The position numbers and the translations under genes were made by a program. A stretch of 64,000 nucleotides of DNA, taken from Candidatus Zixiibacteriota bacterium (GTDB taxonomy: Bacteria > Zixibacteria > MSB-5A5 > WJJR01 > JAJRUJ01). How positions within the stretch are numbered: position 1 is the stretch's first letter; every line of letters starts with the position of its first letter. Where the stretch lies: NCBI GenBank assembly GCA_024277855.1, contig JAJRUJ010000087.1:16191-80190 (forward strand), given 5' to 3'. The notes beneath the pieces are model-generated. The model saw only the letters and a list, made by a program, of their open reading frames with translations, was not told where the DNA came from and ran no database searches. Positions 33,544 to 43,400 of this stretch are shown in pieces.

Positions 33544-35619
33544 GTGCCATCATTTAACCGCCAATTAGATCCGATTAGCGGGCTGCTGTCGCTGGTTAGT
33601 TTTGCCTGTTTTCTGATCATCGGGCTGCATTGGTTTTCCGTTTTGCAGTTGGCCGCCTGGATCGCTTTTTCGCTGCTTACAGCCCTGCCGGGATGGAGCC
33701 TGGGCTATATCCTCGGCGGTCGACAATGGCTGGGACGGGTGGAGTTCTGGGCCGCCGGTGCCGTTGCCGGCTGGGCGATTTCGGGTTATCTCCTGCTGAT
33801 CGTCGGCTACCTCTCCGGGGGTGTACGGCTCTGGCCATTGTGGATATTGACGCCGTTGTTACTCCTCGGCGCCATAATCTTTAATCGATCGGACCGCCCG
33901 GCCCCCGGCTACCATTTGGGCGAGTGGAAACGCAATCAATGGCGGGTGCTGACTCTCACCCTCGCGATTGTCATGGTCTTCATTACCCGCCCCTTTATCA
34001 CGGTCGGATCGTTAACCCCCGATGGATATGCTTATCCCTGGTTATTCGGTTTCGATTTTACCAACCGGGTTTCGATTGCTGCCAATGGTGCCGTGAGCCT
34101 GCCGCCCAACTATTTTCATATCTATGGCGAAACATTCTATTATTATATGCTCACGTATATTCATCCTATTGCCTTTAAACTCATGATGAACTCCGGCGTG
34201 GAAATGTTTTCCACCCTGCTGATGTGGTGTGTCAACCTGGCAGTCTGTTTTACCGTCCTGCTCGTGGCGCTCTTGCGGCTGTTTGTCCGACGGTGGAAAG
34301 CGTTGCTCCTTGCCATTCTTACCATATTTGTCGGTTACAGCTATTACTGGACCTACCTCGCGGTCAAGACCTATGCCCGCGCCAATCCGGATCAATTCCC
34401 CGCGACAGTCGGCGATGGTTTCTGGATGGGTTATTCTAATGTTTCCCATCTGGTCTATCGCTATTTTCTGGTTGAGCCGCAAACCGTTCTGGCCCTGGCG
34501 ATTCTGCTGCCGGTCCTGGGATATTTTCTGCTCACGCGCGGCCATCTCCGACAGATCACCGCCGGTTGCGGGATCGGCTTTGCCCTTGGAATTGTTTTCG
34601 GCGTCGATGCGCTTACCACCTTATGGGTTGGGATGGGGATTGGCGTGCTGGCGATCGCCGATCTCATTGCATCGCGGAAAAACCTCCTCCGGCCCCTGAT
34701 TGGCTGGGTTGTGGCCGGGCTGGTCGCGACGGTGATGGCACTCGGCTACTATCAGATAGGCATGTACTCCGCGGCGACTTCACAATCGCTGGTTATCGCG
34801 ATGCACCCGACATTCGCTAAAATATTCCCCGCTTTTATGCTGGTCGAATTTGGTCCCTTGATTATTTTTGGCTTGATCGGGGGCGGTTTGCTCTGGTCTA
34901 AAAATCGCGTCGGTGCGGGAATTTGGTGGTTGTTGCTGTTGATGGCCGCCTGGGCGGTCTGTTACCTGCAGTCGCAATATGACGATCAACTCGGGCTGCT
35001 CAAGGGTTCGCGGTTCTTGTTTATCATCTTTGCCCTGGGTGTCGGGGTTTTTGCCCAGTGGTTTTTCACTCGGTCACGGTCGTTGTTTGTCCGGATTGTC
35101 GTTGCGTTGGTCCTGCTCACCGCCATCCCGACCTGGGCCACCGACTGGTCGAAAACGGCCGATACCGGCGACCGCAGCGAGACAGTCTATGTGTATCCGG
35201 AGGATTATGCCGCCTGCAACTGGATCAAAGCAAACCTGCCCCCGGATGCAGTTGTGCAGTCGTCACCTTCCTACACCAATTATCATTGGACCGTTGCCCC
35301 GGCGCCGTATTACTATCCATTGATTGCCAATTTTGCCGAGCGGCCGATGGCGGTCGGCTGTTGGGGAATGCCCCAGATGATTCCGAACATCAAAGATAAG
35401 TTTTATCATACGTTGGCCGATATAACTACCGTATTTGAGACGACCAATATCGATACGATACTGGTGCTGCTGGACCGCTATCAAATCGATTATCTTTACT
35501 ATGGTCCGCGTGAGCGGATGCGCTGGCCCGGATTCGAGGCGGTCCTGCAAAACTATCCGCAAACGTTCGTCAGGGAATATGACCGGGACAATGTCCAAAT
35601 CTACCGTACGGTCCGCTGA
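33544..35619 (+). CDS. GT-C-like polytopic membrane protein (putative glycosyltransferase)
   Basis: This 691-residue protein has about 13 hydrophobic segments to residue 540 and a short soluble C-terminal domain. A conserved-looking periplasmic loop contains TPDGYAYPWLFGFDF and ETFYYYMLTYIHPIAF. Later segments include LVEPQTVLALAILLPV. The tail starts with EDYAACNWIKANLPPDAVVQ, a pattern common after the membrane part of GT-C proteins. I cannot assign it to a named family. The start is GTG with AGGT six nt upstream. It is the first gene of a plus-strand run with a GT2 and DUF2304 gene, which suggests use of a lipid-linked sugar made by that GT2. Confidence 0.75.
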   Translation: MPSFNRQLDPISGLLSLVSFACFLIIGLHWFSVLQLAAWIAFSLLTALPGWSLGYILGGRQWLGRVEFWAAGAVAGWAISGYLLLIVGYLSGGVRLWPLWILTPLLLLGAIIFNRSDRPAPGYHLGEWKRNQWRVLTLTLAIVMVFITRPFITVGSLTPDGYAYPWLFGFDFTNRVSIAANGAVSLPPNYFHIYGETFYYYMLTYIHPIAFKLMMNSGVEMFSTLLMWCVNLAVCFTVLLVALLRLFVRRWKALLLAILTIFVGYSYYWTYLAVKTYARANPDQFPATVGDGFWMGYSNVSHLVYRYFLVEPQTVLALAILLPVLGYFLLTRGHLRQITAGCGIGFALGIVFGVDALTTLWVGMGIGVLAIADLIASRKNLLRPLIGWVVAGLVATVMALGYYQIGMYSAATSQSLVIAMHPTFAKIFPAFMLVEFGPLIIFGLIGGGLLWSKNRVGAGIWWLLLLMAAWAVCYLQSQYDDQLGLLKGSRFLFIIFALGVGVFAQWFFTRSRSLFVRIVVALVLLTAIPTWATDWSKTADTGDRSETVYVYPEDYAACNWIKANLPPDAVVQSSPSYTNYHWTVAPAPYYYPLIANFAERPMAVGCWGMPQMIPNIKDKFYHTLADITTVFETTNIDTILVLLDRYQIDYLYYGPRERMRWPGFEAVLQNYPQTFVREYDRDNVQIYRTVR

Positions 35620-35623
35620 AGCC

Positions 35624-36310
35624 ATGACCGCCCGGCCGGCAGGGGAATATATCCTGATCCCCGCCTACAATGAAGCGTCGAAAATTGCGGAGGTGATCGA
35701 CGGGCTGGCCGCCATGGGCTTTGTCAACGTCGTCGTCGTCGATGACGGCTCGGTCGACGATACTGCCCGGGTGGCCCACGAGGCCGGCGCAATCGTGCTT
35801 CGCCACCCGATCAATTGCGGCGTCGGCGCGGCGACTGCTACCGGTTTTGCGTATTTGCGGGAGATTGATGCGGCCGCCGTGGCGACTTTCGATGCCGACG
35901 GGCAGCACGATCCGGACAACCTCCCGGCGCTGTTTGCCCCGATCTATGAAAATGGTGTAGATGTCGTTGTCGGCTCCCGGATGTTCAATCCTGAGGGGAT
36001 GCCTCTGTTCCGGCGGCTGGCTCAGCGTGCGGCGACTTTCTCAACATTTTTATTGTTCGGACAGTGGTCGACCGACACCCAATCAGGGCTGAAAGCCTTC
36101 TCCCGTCGAGCATTGTCGACGATTCAAATCAGAACCAATCGTTTCGAAGTTTGTTCGGAGATTATCGCCGAAATTCGGCGGCGCAAACTGACTATGTCCG
36201 AAGTACCGATCAAGGTGATTTATACGTCATATTCCATGAGCAAAGGGCAGGGACTCACCGTCGGGATTCGCACTCTTGCCCGCTTGGTCATCGACCGGAT
36301 TTTACGTTAA
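35624..36310 (+). CDS. GT2 glycosyltransferase (DPM/undecaprenyl-phosphate type, soluble)
   Basis: This 228-residue GT-A enzyme has ILIPAYNEASKIAEVID, the VVVVDDGSVDDTA block, GVGAATATGFAYL, the metal motif FDADGQHDPDNL, GSRMF and the acceptor block STDTQSGLKAFSRRAL. The open frame extends upstream to 35435, inside the preceding gene, and ATG 35591 is also possible. I prefer ATG 35624, which begins right before the conserved strand, although no clear ribosome-binding site helps. It is followed after 12 nt by a DUF2304 gene, a common pairing in which the small membrane protein may anchor the enzyme. Probably makes polyprenyl-phosphate sugar. Confidence 0.9.
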   Translation: MTARPAGEYILIPAYNEASKIAEVIDGLAAMGFVNVVVVDDGSVDDTARVAHEAGAIVLRHPINCGVGAATATGFAYLREIDAAAVATFDADGQHDPDNLPALFAPIYENGVDVVVGSRMFNPEGMPLFRRLAQRAATFSTFLLFGQWSTDTQSGLKAFSRRALSTIQIRTNRFEVCSEIIAEIRRRKLTMSEVPIKVIYTSYSMSKGQGLTVGIRTLARLVIDRILR

Positions 36311-36322
36311 TAGGGAGAAGTC

Positions 36323-36688
36323 ATGCATCCGATACAGTGGATCATCCTGGCCTTCGCAGTAGTTGTCGAACTGCTGGTTATCGCCGGCCTGCAACGCGGA
36401 CGGGTCTCGGCCAAGGGCCTGGTCTTCTGGACATTGGTCTGGACGCTGGTGGCCGTCGTTGCAATCTGGCCCGATATTACCTATCTGGTTGCCGACCTGG
36501 TTGGAATCACCCGGGGCGCTGATCTTGTTCTCTATCTTGGGCTGATGGTAACTTTTTTTATTCTCTTTCGCAATGCGGTCAGGATGGAAAAAATCGAGCG
36601 TGACCTGGCCGCTTTGGTCCGCATCCTGGCCTTAAAGGGCGCCAAAGAGCCAGCCGACAGGGACAAAGACAATCGCTCCCCGGCGTAA
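36323..36688 (+). CDS. DUF2304 small membrane protein
   Basis: This 121-residue protein has three hydrophobic segments (about residues 5-22, 30-52, 65-82) and a charged C-terminal helix (RNAVRMEKIERDLAALVRIL). The arrangement VFWTLVWTLVAVVAIWPD and the VLYLGLMVTFFILFR block are those of DUF2304 proteins, almost always encoded beside a GT2 glycosyltransferase, as here. Role unknown; membrane tether or regulator of the GT2 is the usual suggestion. GGGAG precedes the ATG by about 7 nt. Confidence 0.88.
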   Translation: MHPIQWIILAFAVVVELLVIAGLQRGRVSAKGLVFWTLVWTLVAVVAIWPDITYLVADLVGITRGADLVLYLGLMVTFFILFRNAVRMEKIERDLAALVRILALKGAKEPADRDKDNRSPA

Positions 36689-36833
36689 CGAGCAACCGTG
36701 CCGATAATTCGAAGCAGACAAATTACTTGACCAGCCCACGACTTGTTTCCATGGTTGATCTGTACGGCGTTTCTGGGTAATGGGGGCGCAAATACCCGGT
36801 TGACCGTTCAGTAATGGAGGTTTCTCAGCGATC

Positions 36834-39800
36834 ATGAGAAAACTCGTTTTTCATCCGTTATTGTTCGCAATTGCGCCGGTCCTGCTGTTATACAGCCGAA
36901 ATGTGACTGGATTCTCTCCAACGGTAATCATCTCGCCGATCCTGGCGGTGGGCGGCCTGGTGTTATTGTGCTGGCTGATTGCGGCCTTATGCTTGAGAAA
37001 TATCCGGAAAGCCGCAATCCTGATTTCATTTTATGTTTTGATGTTTGCATCGTTTGGCCACGTCTTCACGATCATCGCGTCAGTTTTCCTCTATGGTTTT
37101 CCGGATCCCGGTCTGCAGAAGGCCTTACTCCTCATCTGGTCGATTCTGCTGGTTGTCGGGACAGTCGTTTGTTTGAGGTTGGACTCCAGCCTGGACCGAC
37201 TAACCCGCATGTTAAACACCACCGGGACCATCCTGGTTGTCATCCCGGTTGTGGTCACCTCGTTTAACCTGTTCAATACGCGACGCCAACCCGTGACGGA
37301 TTATGGTGCGGATTCCGTCGTTACCCCCACGGTCACCGGCGACAGTACTGGTTTCCCCGACATCTATTACATCATCCTTGACGGGTATGCGCGGGGAGAT
37401 GTTCAGGCCGATATCTATGATTATCCGCATTCCGATCTGCTGGATTCTCTGAAGCGCGCGGGGTTTTATATTGCCGGGCGGAGTTGCGCAAACTATTGCC
37501 AGACACTCCTGTCAATTGCATCGTCTTTAAATTTCCAATATCATGGTGACATCTCCAAAACACCGCCTAGTATCTGGGATAGTCGGGGTTTATTGCATCA
37601 CAAAATCCTTTATAGCAGGGTCGTGGATTTTCTTCGCGGGGAGGGTTACCGCATAGTGGCTTTTGCGACGGGTTACTTTCCCGCGGAATTGCGCACGGCG
37701 GACGAGTTCATTCAGCCGGAATGGGAGAGCTGGACCTTGAATGAATTCCAGAGCGGCCTGCTTGCGACCACAGTATTCCCTACAATTTTGAAAGTACTCG
37801 AAAAAATTCCGGTCGCCGGGAACAAGTTGGGCGAGATATTGTATGGTCGGCATCGCCGGACGATATTGCACACACTTGATCGCTTGGCTGATCTGCCAAC
37901 AGATGACCGGCCTCGATTCGTGTTTGCCCATGTGCTTGCACCACATCCGCCATTTTTGTTCGATCAGGACGGCGGCGAGGTTGACTTCTCCGGTTTTGCC
38001 CGGCTCTTCAACGCCTCGGACGGCAATAATCTTCACTATTTCGACCCCAATTTGGTGCGGGCGTACCTGAAGAATTATCGTGAGCAACTGGTTTTTATCG
38101 AGAAGAAAGTGATGGCGGCAATTGACGCGATTTTGACTCAGTCTCCGGTTCCGCCGATTGTCATCCTGCAGAGTGACCACGGTCCCGGCTCACGGCTGGA
38201 TTGGGACTCGGCCGAACGGACCGATTGCAGAGAAAGATTGGGAATTCTCAACGCCCTCTACCTTCCCGATGGGGGAGACTCGTGTTTGTACCCGACGATT
38301 AGTCCGGTCAATACATTTAGGGTCGTGTTGAATCATTACTTTGGGGAGGATTTGAAGTTATTGCCGGACAAAAGCTACTTCTCAACCTGGGCCGACCCGT
38401 TTCGCTTCATCGATGTGACCGACAGGGTGTATCCGGTCGACAGCAGCGTCCCCACTCCCGGTTCGACAGAAAAACCGAAATTAGTGGCACTCTTGTTTCT
38501 GCTTGGTGGAATTTCTCTTTTGCCCGTGGATTGGAGACCGTACTATGATAGTCGAACCCATCAGGATTGGGGGGAGCAGGACGTCATGTCGGCGAATCGC
38601 ATCGAACAAACCACTCCGATAATTACCCCCGGGACAATCCGGGTTTTCTGGATTGTCGTCGTCGGCGCGCTCCTGGGTGTCTTGGTTCTATATGTACCCT
38701 TGCCGATTCTCGCCGGCATCCTGGCAACCGTCACTATCGGGTTATTGATCCTGCATAATCCATATTGGGGGTTATTGGCTTATCTTGTTGTCTTTCTCGT
38801 GCGTCCCCAGGAGATCTGGACTTCGTTCGGTGGGCAGTTCCATATCGAAAAAGCCCTCGCGTTGGCCGTCCTGGCCTCGACTTTTGTCTCTCATAAAGTG
38901 CGCATCGAGAACAAAATCGTCTTCTCCGGGACAACTTTCGGTGTACTGTTGTTCACCGGGGTTATTTTTCTGTCGGTGCCGCAGGCGATCTGGCGCGGGG
39001 GGGCGGTGGATACCGCAATTGAATTTGCCAAAATTGCCGTCTTGTTCTTCCTCGTCACCCAGCTTTGTAACTCGCCGAGGCGTATTCGTGTGCTGGTTTG
39101 GGTGTTTTTGCTGTGCCATCTCTGGATCGCCGGCAGCACCATTTATAGTTATTACACCGACCCGGCCTACATCCGCATGGGTATTCAACGGGCCAAGGGA
39201 CTGGCAATCACCATGGGCAACCCGAACTCCATCGCCGCTTCACTGGCGTTTTCCCTTCCTTTTGCGCTGATGATGATCAAAGCTTATAAGAACCTCCTCG
39301 CCCGGACGATACTGGTGATTTTGGTCGGTCTTTCGGTCTATGGAGTTATTTTCACCGGTTCACGGTCGGGTATGGTAACCCTGATCGTCCTGGCCTTTAT
39401 CCTGGCTTTTCGCTCACGCCATAAATTCCCGGCCTTAATCGTCACCGTGGGGATTCTCCTCGCCGTGTGGTCGATCATGCCCGATATGTATCAAAAGCGT
39501 TTCATGACGATCTTTGGCGGCGAGGCCGAAGAAGGTGACCAGGCCGGTGCCACGGCCTCCGCGATGGGCCGCTTACGCGGGTTGCGGCTTGGCTTTAAGA
39601 TGTTCCTCGACCGGCCGATCCTTGGCGTCGGGGTGGGTAATTTTGCTATCGCCTGGCTTGGAACCTACACCATTGACGGCATCCATGACTGGTCGCAACC
39701 GCACAATATGTTTGCCCAGCTTATCTCTGAACTGGGGCTGATGGGCTTGATCTCTTTTGCCGTTTTCATCGTTATGGTCACTCGGCAATATGGCCGAGTG

Positions 39801-40013
39801 ATGAGCTATCTGCATCGTTTTACCCGTCCGCCTCCCGATCTGAAAGCGCTGGAGGGCATTACCGGAGCAATAGGGGTAGCTTTGATCCTGTTGATGATCT
39901 CAGGGCTGTTCGGCCATAACTTATACCGGTACAACTGGTATTTCTTTGCCGGGATACTGGTGGCGATCGAAGCGGTCATCGTAAAGCGGGAGTCTGCGAC
40001 AAGGACCGATTGA
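36834..40013 (+). CDS. Fusion of sulfatase/alkaline-phosphatase-superfamily hydrolase and O-antigen ligase (Wzy/WaaL)
   Basis: This 1059-residue frame joins two proteins. Residues 1-155 contain four membrane segments. Residues about 174-530 form a sulfatase-like domain with DGYARGD (metal Asp near 182), the nucleophile region YCQTLLSIASSLN (Thr near 223), FAHVLAPHPPFLF and QSDHGPGS (metal Asp/His near 447). From about residue 590 a second set of ten or so membrane segments has O-antigen ligase features: VFLVRPQEI, FTGSRSGM (near 841), RPILGVGVGNFAIAW and QPHNMFAQLISELGL (near 955). An internal ATG at 38586 (codon 585), with GGGGGAG about 10 nt upstream, would give a normal 475-residue ligase. 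The linker before it (codons about 545-584) is rich in otherwise uncommon codons. So it may be one fusion, or two overlapping products. Confidence 0.85.
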   Translation: MRKLVFHPLLFAIAPVLLLYSRNVTGFSPTVIISPILAVGGLVLLCWLIAALCLRNIRKAAILISFYVLMFASFGHVFTIIASVFLYGFPDPGLQKALLLIWSILLVVGTVVCLRLDSSLDRLTRMLNTTGTILVVIPVVVTSFNLFNTRRQPVTDYGADSVVTPTVTGDSTGFPDIYYIILDGYARGDVQADIYDYPHSDLLDSLKRAGFYIAGRSCANYCQTLLSIASSLNFQYHGDISKTPPSIWDSRGLLHHKILYSRVVDFLRGEGYRIVAFATGYFPAELRTADEFIQPEWESWTLNEFQSGLLATTVFPTILKVLEKIPVAGNKLGEILYGRHRRTILHTLDRLADLPTDDRPRFVFAHVLAPHPPFLFDQDGGEVDFSGFARLFNASDGNNLHYFDPNLVRAYLKNYREQLVFIEKKVMAAIDAILTQSPVPPIVILQSDHGPGSRLDWDSAERTDCRERLGILNALYLPDGGDSCLYPTISPVNTFRVVLNHYFGEDLKLLPDKSYFSTWADPFRFIDVTDRVYPVDSSVPTPGSTEKPKLVALLFLLGGISLLPVDWRPYYDSRTHQDWGEQDVMSANRIEQTTPIITPGTIRVFWIVVVGALLGVLVLYVPLPILAGILATVTIGLLILHNPYWGLLAYLVVFLVRPQEIWTSFGGQFHIEKALALAVLASTFVSHKVRIENKIVFSGTTFGVLLFTGVIFLSVPQAIWRGGAVDTAIEFAKIAVLFFLVTQLCNSPRRIRVLVWVFLLCHLWIAGSTIYSYYTDPAYIRMGIQRAKGLAITMGNPNSIAASLAFSLPFALMMIKAYKNLLARTILVILVGLSVYGVIFTGSRSGMVTLIVLAFILAFRSRHKFPALIVTVGILLAVWSIMPDMYQKRFMTIFGGEAEEGDQAGATASAMGRLRGLRLGFKMFLDRPILGVGVGNFAIAWLGTYTIDGIHDWSQPHNMFAQLISELGLMGLISFAVFIVMVTRQYGRVMSYLHRFTRPPPDLKALEGITGAIGVALILLMISGLFGHNLYRYNWYFFAGILVAIEAVIVKRESATRTD

Positions 40014-40275
40014 CTTTCTTTGTTTACTTTTTGGCCTTTGTCCGCTAAGATCAGTTGTAAATTGCCGTTGCCGGTCTTTACTTGTCCTGCGGCGGAACGA
40101 ACAGGCCTCGCCCGGGTGGTTGTTCGAGTCTGGCCGGTGGAAAACGCGCCACCGGGCATTGGGGGGTTTTACCGACCGACGTCACTACGACGAGAATACA
40201 TATCCGTGAAACGGCGCTCTGGTGAATATCTGACCGTTGTGGGCGGTTCACGGTATTATTTGGAGGGTCCAGAGG
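40014..40275. other. 262-nt gap before the secreted glycosidase-like gene
   Basis: No gene is seen. An open frame across it (40020-40340) lacks any family features. A TATTAT at 40254-40259 with CTGACC 18 bp upstream is promoter-like, but would start transcription inside the ribosome-binding site of the next gene, so I do not call it. Confidence 0.4.
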
Positions 40276-40356
40276 ATGATCAGGTCATTGGTTACTATAC
40301 TTTGTCTGTTGGTTCTATTACTGGTCGCCACTTCGGCTGACGCGCAGACAACATAA
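40276..40356 (+). pseudogene. Signal-peptide start of the glycosidase-like gene, ended by an in-frame TAA
   Basis: After TGGAGGG at 40261-40267, the ATG at 40276 opens a textbook signal peptide (MIRSLVTILCLLVLLLVATS then ADAQ) of 26 codons, closed by TAA at 40354-40356. The same frame continues without interruption from 40357 (LDAAYLCGIDGSCEYTPLVA) into the large secreted protein downstream. This therefore looks like the true 5' end of that gene, separated by a single stop codon. A C-to-T change of CAA would explain it. Confidence 0.75.
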
Positions 40357-40434
40357 CTCGATGCCGCCTACCTTTGTGGGATTGATGGGAGTTGCGAATA
40401 CACGCCTCTGGTTGCCCAGCGCTATGAACTTGTC

Positions 40435-43400
40435 GTGACGACTGAATGCGGTGCCTGGCATGACCAACTTAAATCAGATAACCCCAATGTCATGACCTTT
40501 ATCTATACCTCCGGCACCGACAATTACACAACCCCCGGGGCCACCGGTGGCTGGTATTACGGCCCCCGTGAACATGCCTGGCTGAAACAGCGCTGTGCCG
40601 AACTGGGATACTCCACCGAGATTCTTTATATGCACTACTATGACAACACCGTCGTCAGCGGCTATTCCATCCCGGGGACCTATTCTTCCACGGTCACCGA
40701 ATCCGATTCTGTCTCGCGTGTTCCGGTCTATCTCGGTTACTACAGCGGTGATGGTGTGGGCAGGATGCTGGTCAACTATTCGCATCCGATCACTCGCCAG
40801 TTGCAAATCGAATATGCCAAGCAAGCCTGGCTCAATCCGGACGCCGGGCATGACTGGCCGCAGACCAGTTCCTGGGATGGCTATTACATCGACAATTGGC
40901 TGGCCAATGAGTTAAGTCCCGCGATGGGGCAAATTGGTTCGGTGACTGCTGGCGGCCGATTGGCCGAACATCCCACCCGGGCCTACATCGGTTCCGACGA
41001 GGCGGTTGCCTGGTACCAGGAACAGATGCATCAGTTTGCCCGGGAACTGCGCGATACCCTGCATAATGCGGCCGCCTGGGCCCCGGACGGACGGCCGAAG
41101 TATCTTGCGGCCAATATTGCCAACACGTGGATTGATGATTTCGCCGATCCGGAAATCTGTGGGATCGATTACCTTCTACAGGAGTTCCAGTACAGCCCGA
41201 TCCGCACGACGGCGCAGGTGTTGCCCAAGGCGGCCAGCCGTGATTCGGCCAGTTACGCCAATGGGAGCTATACCCTTTACAGTGCCCTGCAACAGCTTTC
41301 GCCTTCCAACGGCGAAGGGTCGGTGACACAGGCCGAGGCGCTCTACGGTAACCTTGCTTACTATTACGTCACCCGTTCGCCGAATACATATTTATTCCAG
41401 ATGTACTCCAACCCTTCCAATTACTGGATTGATCAGGGCGCGACATCGTGGGATACCCTCTCCTGGCGGGGATGTATGGACTACGAGATCGGCCCGCCGC
41501 TTGACCGTTATTCACTTTTCGGCACCGGGACCGATCCGGCGGGATGGACCTATACTATTTACCAGCGCGAGTATGCCGACGCGCTGGTGATGGTGCGTCC
41601 GATCACCGAGTGGAACGCCGACATCACGCCGGAAACTGCGGTTGCCGTACAATTACCAGTCGCCTATCAACAACTTAATATCGATGGTTCACTCGGGTCT
41701 CTGTCCACGACTTTTTCGCTCCGAAACGGTGGTGGCTTAATCCTGATTAAACCCGGCGGCGGACAGAGTTATCTCATCCCGCCGTTACCCTTCGATCCGG
41801 CCAATGGTGAAATCATTGCCGACCAGAATCCACTTCTCTATGTCAATAACGCGCAGGACTCGGAGTCGCGATCATTGGCCTATGAGTTCCAACTCGACGG
41901 TGACGGAGATTTTTCCGGGGGAGATCTCATCAATTCCATCTCCGCGCAAATTTCCTCGCCCAGCAGTTCGACCACGGCCTGGGATCCATCGCTGACTCTG
42001 GCCGATGGGGCAACATATTACTGGCGGTGTCGGGTTTCCACGACAAGTGGTGAGGCGGCGGTATCTGAATGGTCAACGACTTTTTCCTTTACGATCAACC
42101 TGACCCAGACAAACAACTGCCCGACCGCGCCAACCGCGTCCGCCCCGGCCGCTAATGCCCAACTAACCGACCTGACACCGTTTCTGGAGGTCACCAACAG
42201 TTCGGACCCGGATGACGACCAGTTAACCTATGGGTTCGTGATTTGCACCGATGCCGGAATGACCAGTATCGTCGGCTCGGTTGCCGGGCTCCCGCAAGGA
42301 ACAGGAAATACCGGTTGGACTGTCGATCCGCCGTTGACCGCGGGTCAGACGTACTATTGGTACAGCCGGTCGTTTGATGGCGCATGTTACAGCGGTTGGA
42401 GCAGTGTGCGTTCCTTCAGTCTCACGGGCACGAACCAGCCGCCGCCCGTCCCGGTCGCCATCTCGCCGACCAACGAGGAAACGGTGGTCGGCGACCTGAT
42501 CCTGACCGTACAAAATGTTACCGACGCCGAAAGTGACCAGGTCTGGTATCAATTCCTTATATACGATGGCGCGACGATCATCTATCAACTGGATGAAGTA
42601 CCCGAGGGTTCGGGATCGACCACCGGGCTGCAGCCCGATATCGCACTTACGAGTGACCGGACATATTCCTGGCGTGTGCAGTGCCACGATCCATACTCAT
42701 ATAGTGGTTGGAGTGACTATAACTACTTCTATTACGTCGAAAATTCCTGTCCTCCCGCGCCGGGGATTGATTCACCGGCTAACGGGACGCAAACGACAGA
42801 TACGACGCCGGTGCTGCGCGTCACCAACAGTAACTACAGCACGACGAATCCGTTGATCTATGATTTTGATGTGGCAACCGATGTGTCATTCTCCGCGATT
42901 GTCGCCTCCGCGACCGGTGTCACCGAGGGGTCATCGACGACTCAATGGACGGTCAGCCCCGCGCTGTCCATTGGCCGGATTTATTATTGGCGCGCCCGGG
43001 CTGTTGACGGCGACTGTGCCGGTGGCTGGAGTGCGACGACCAATTTTGGTATCCCCGGTGCCAACACCACGCCGCCGGTGCCGGTCGGTATCTCACCCCT
43101 TGATGAAGCATCCGTTTCAGACAACGGCTTTTCCCTGGTGGTTGATAACGTCGACGATCCGCAGGGCGACCCAATCTGGTTTCAATTTATGATCTATCGC
43201 AATGGTCAGGCCATTTTGGCCCGGGACAACATCCCCCAGAGCGCCGGGCAGACGACCACGTGGCAGCCCAATATTATCCTCGACCATGGCGTCCAGTACA
43301 GTTGGCGGGTACAGTGCCATGATCCGTATGCCTATAGTGGATGGACCGGCCATTATTATTTTAGTGCCTCCAACCAACTGCCGGATGCGCCCGAGTTGTA

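Noticed and set aside
40020..40340. 106-codon frame before the glycosidase-like gene
   Set aside because: It overlaps the clearly better signal-peptide frame in another phase and has no domain or ribosome-binding site.
40354..40356. TAA as a recoded sense codon (alternative genetic code or suppressor)
   Set aside because: TAA ends other genes in the window normally (e.g. 36308-36310) and there is no sign of a stop-recoding element.
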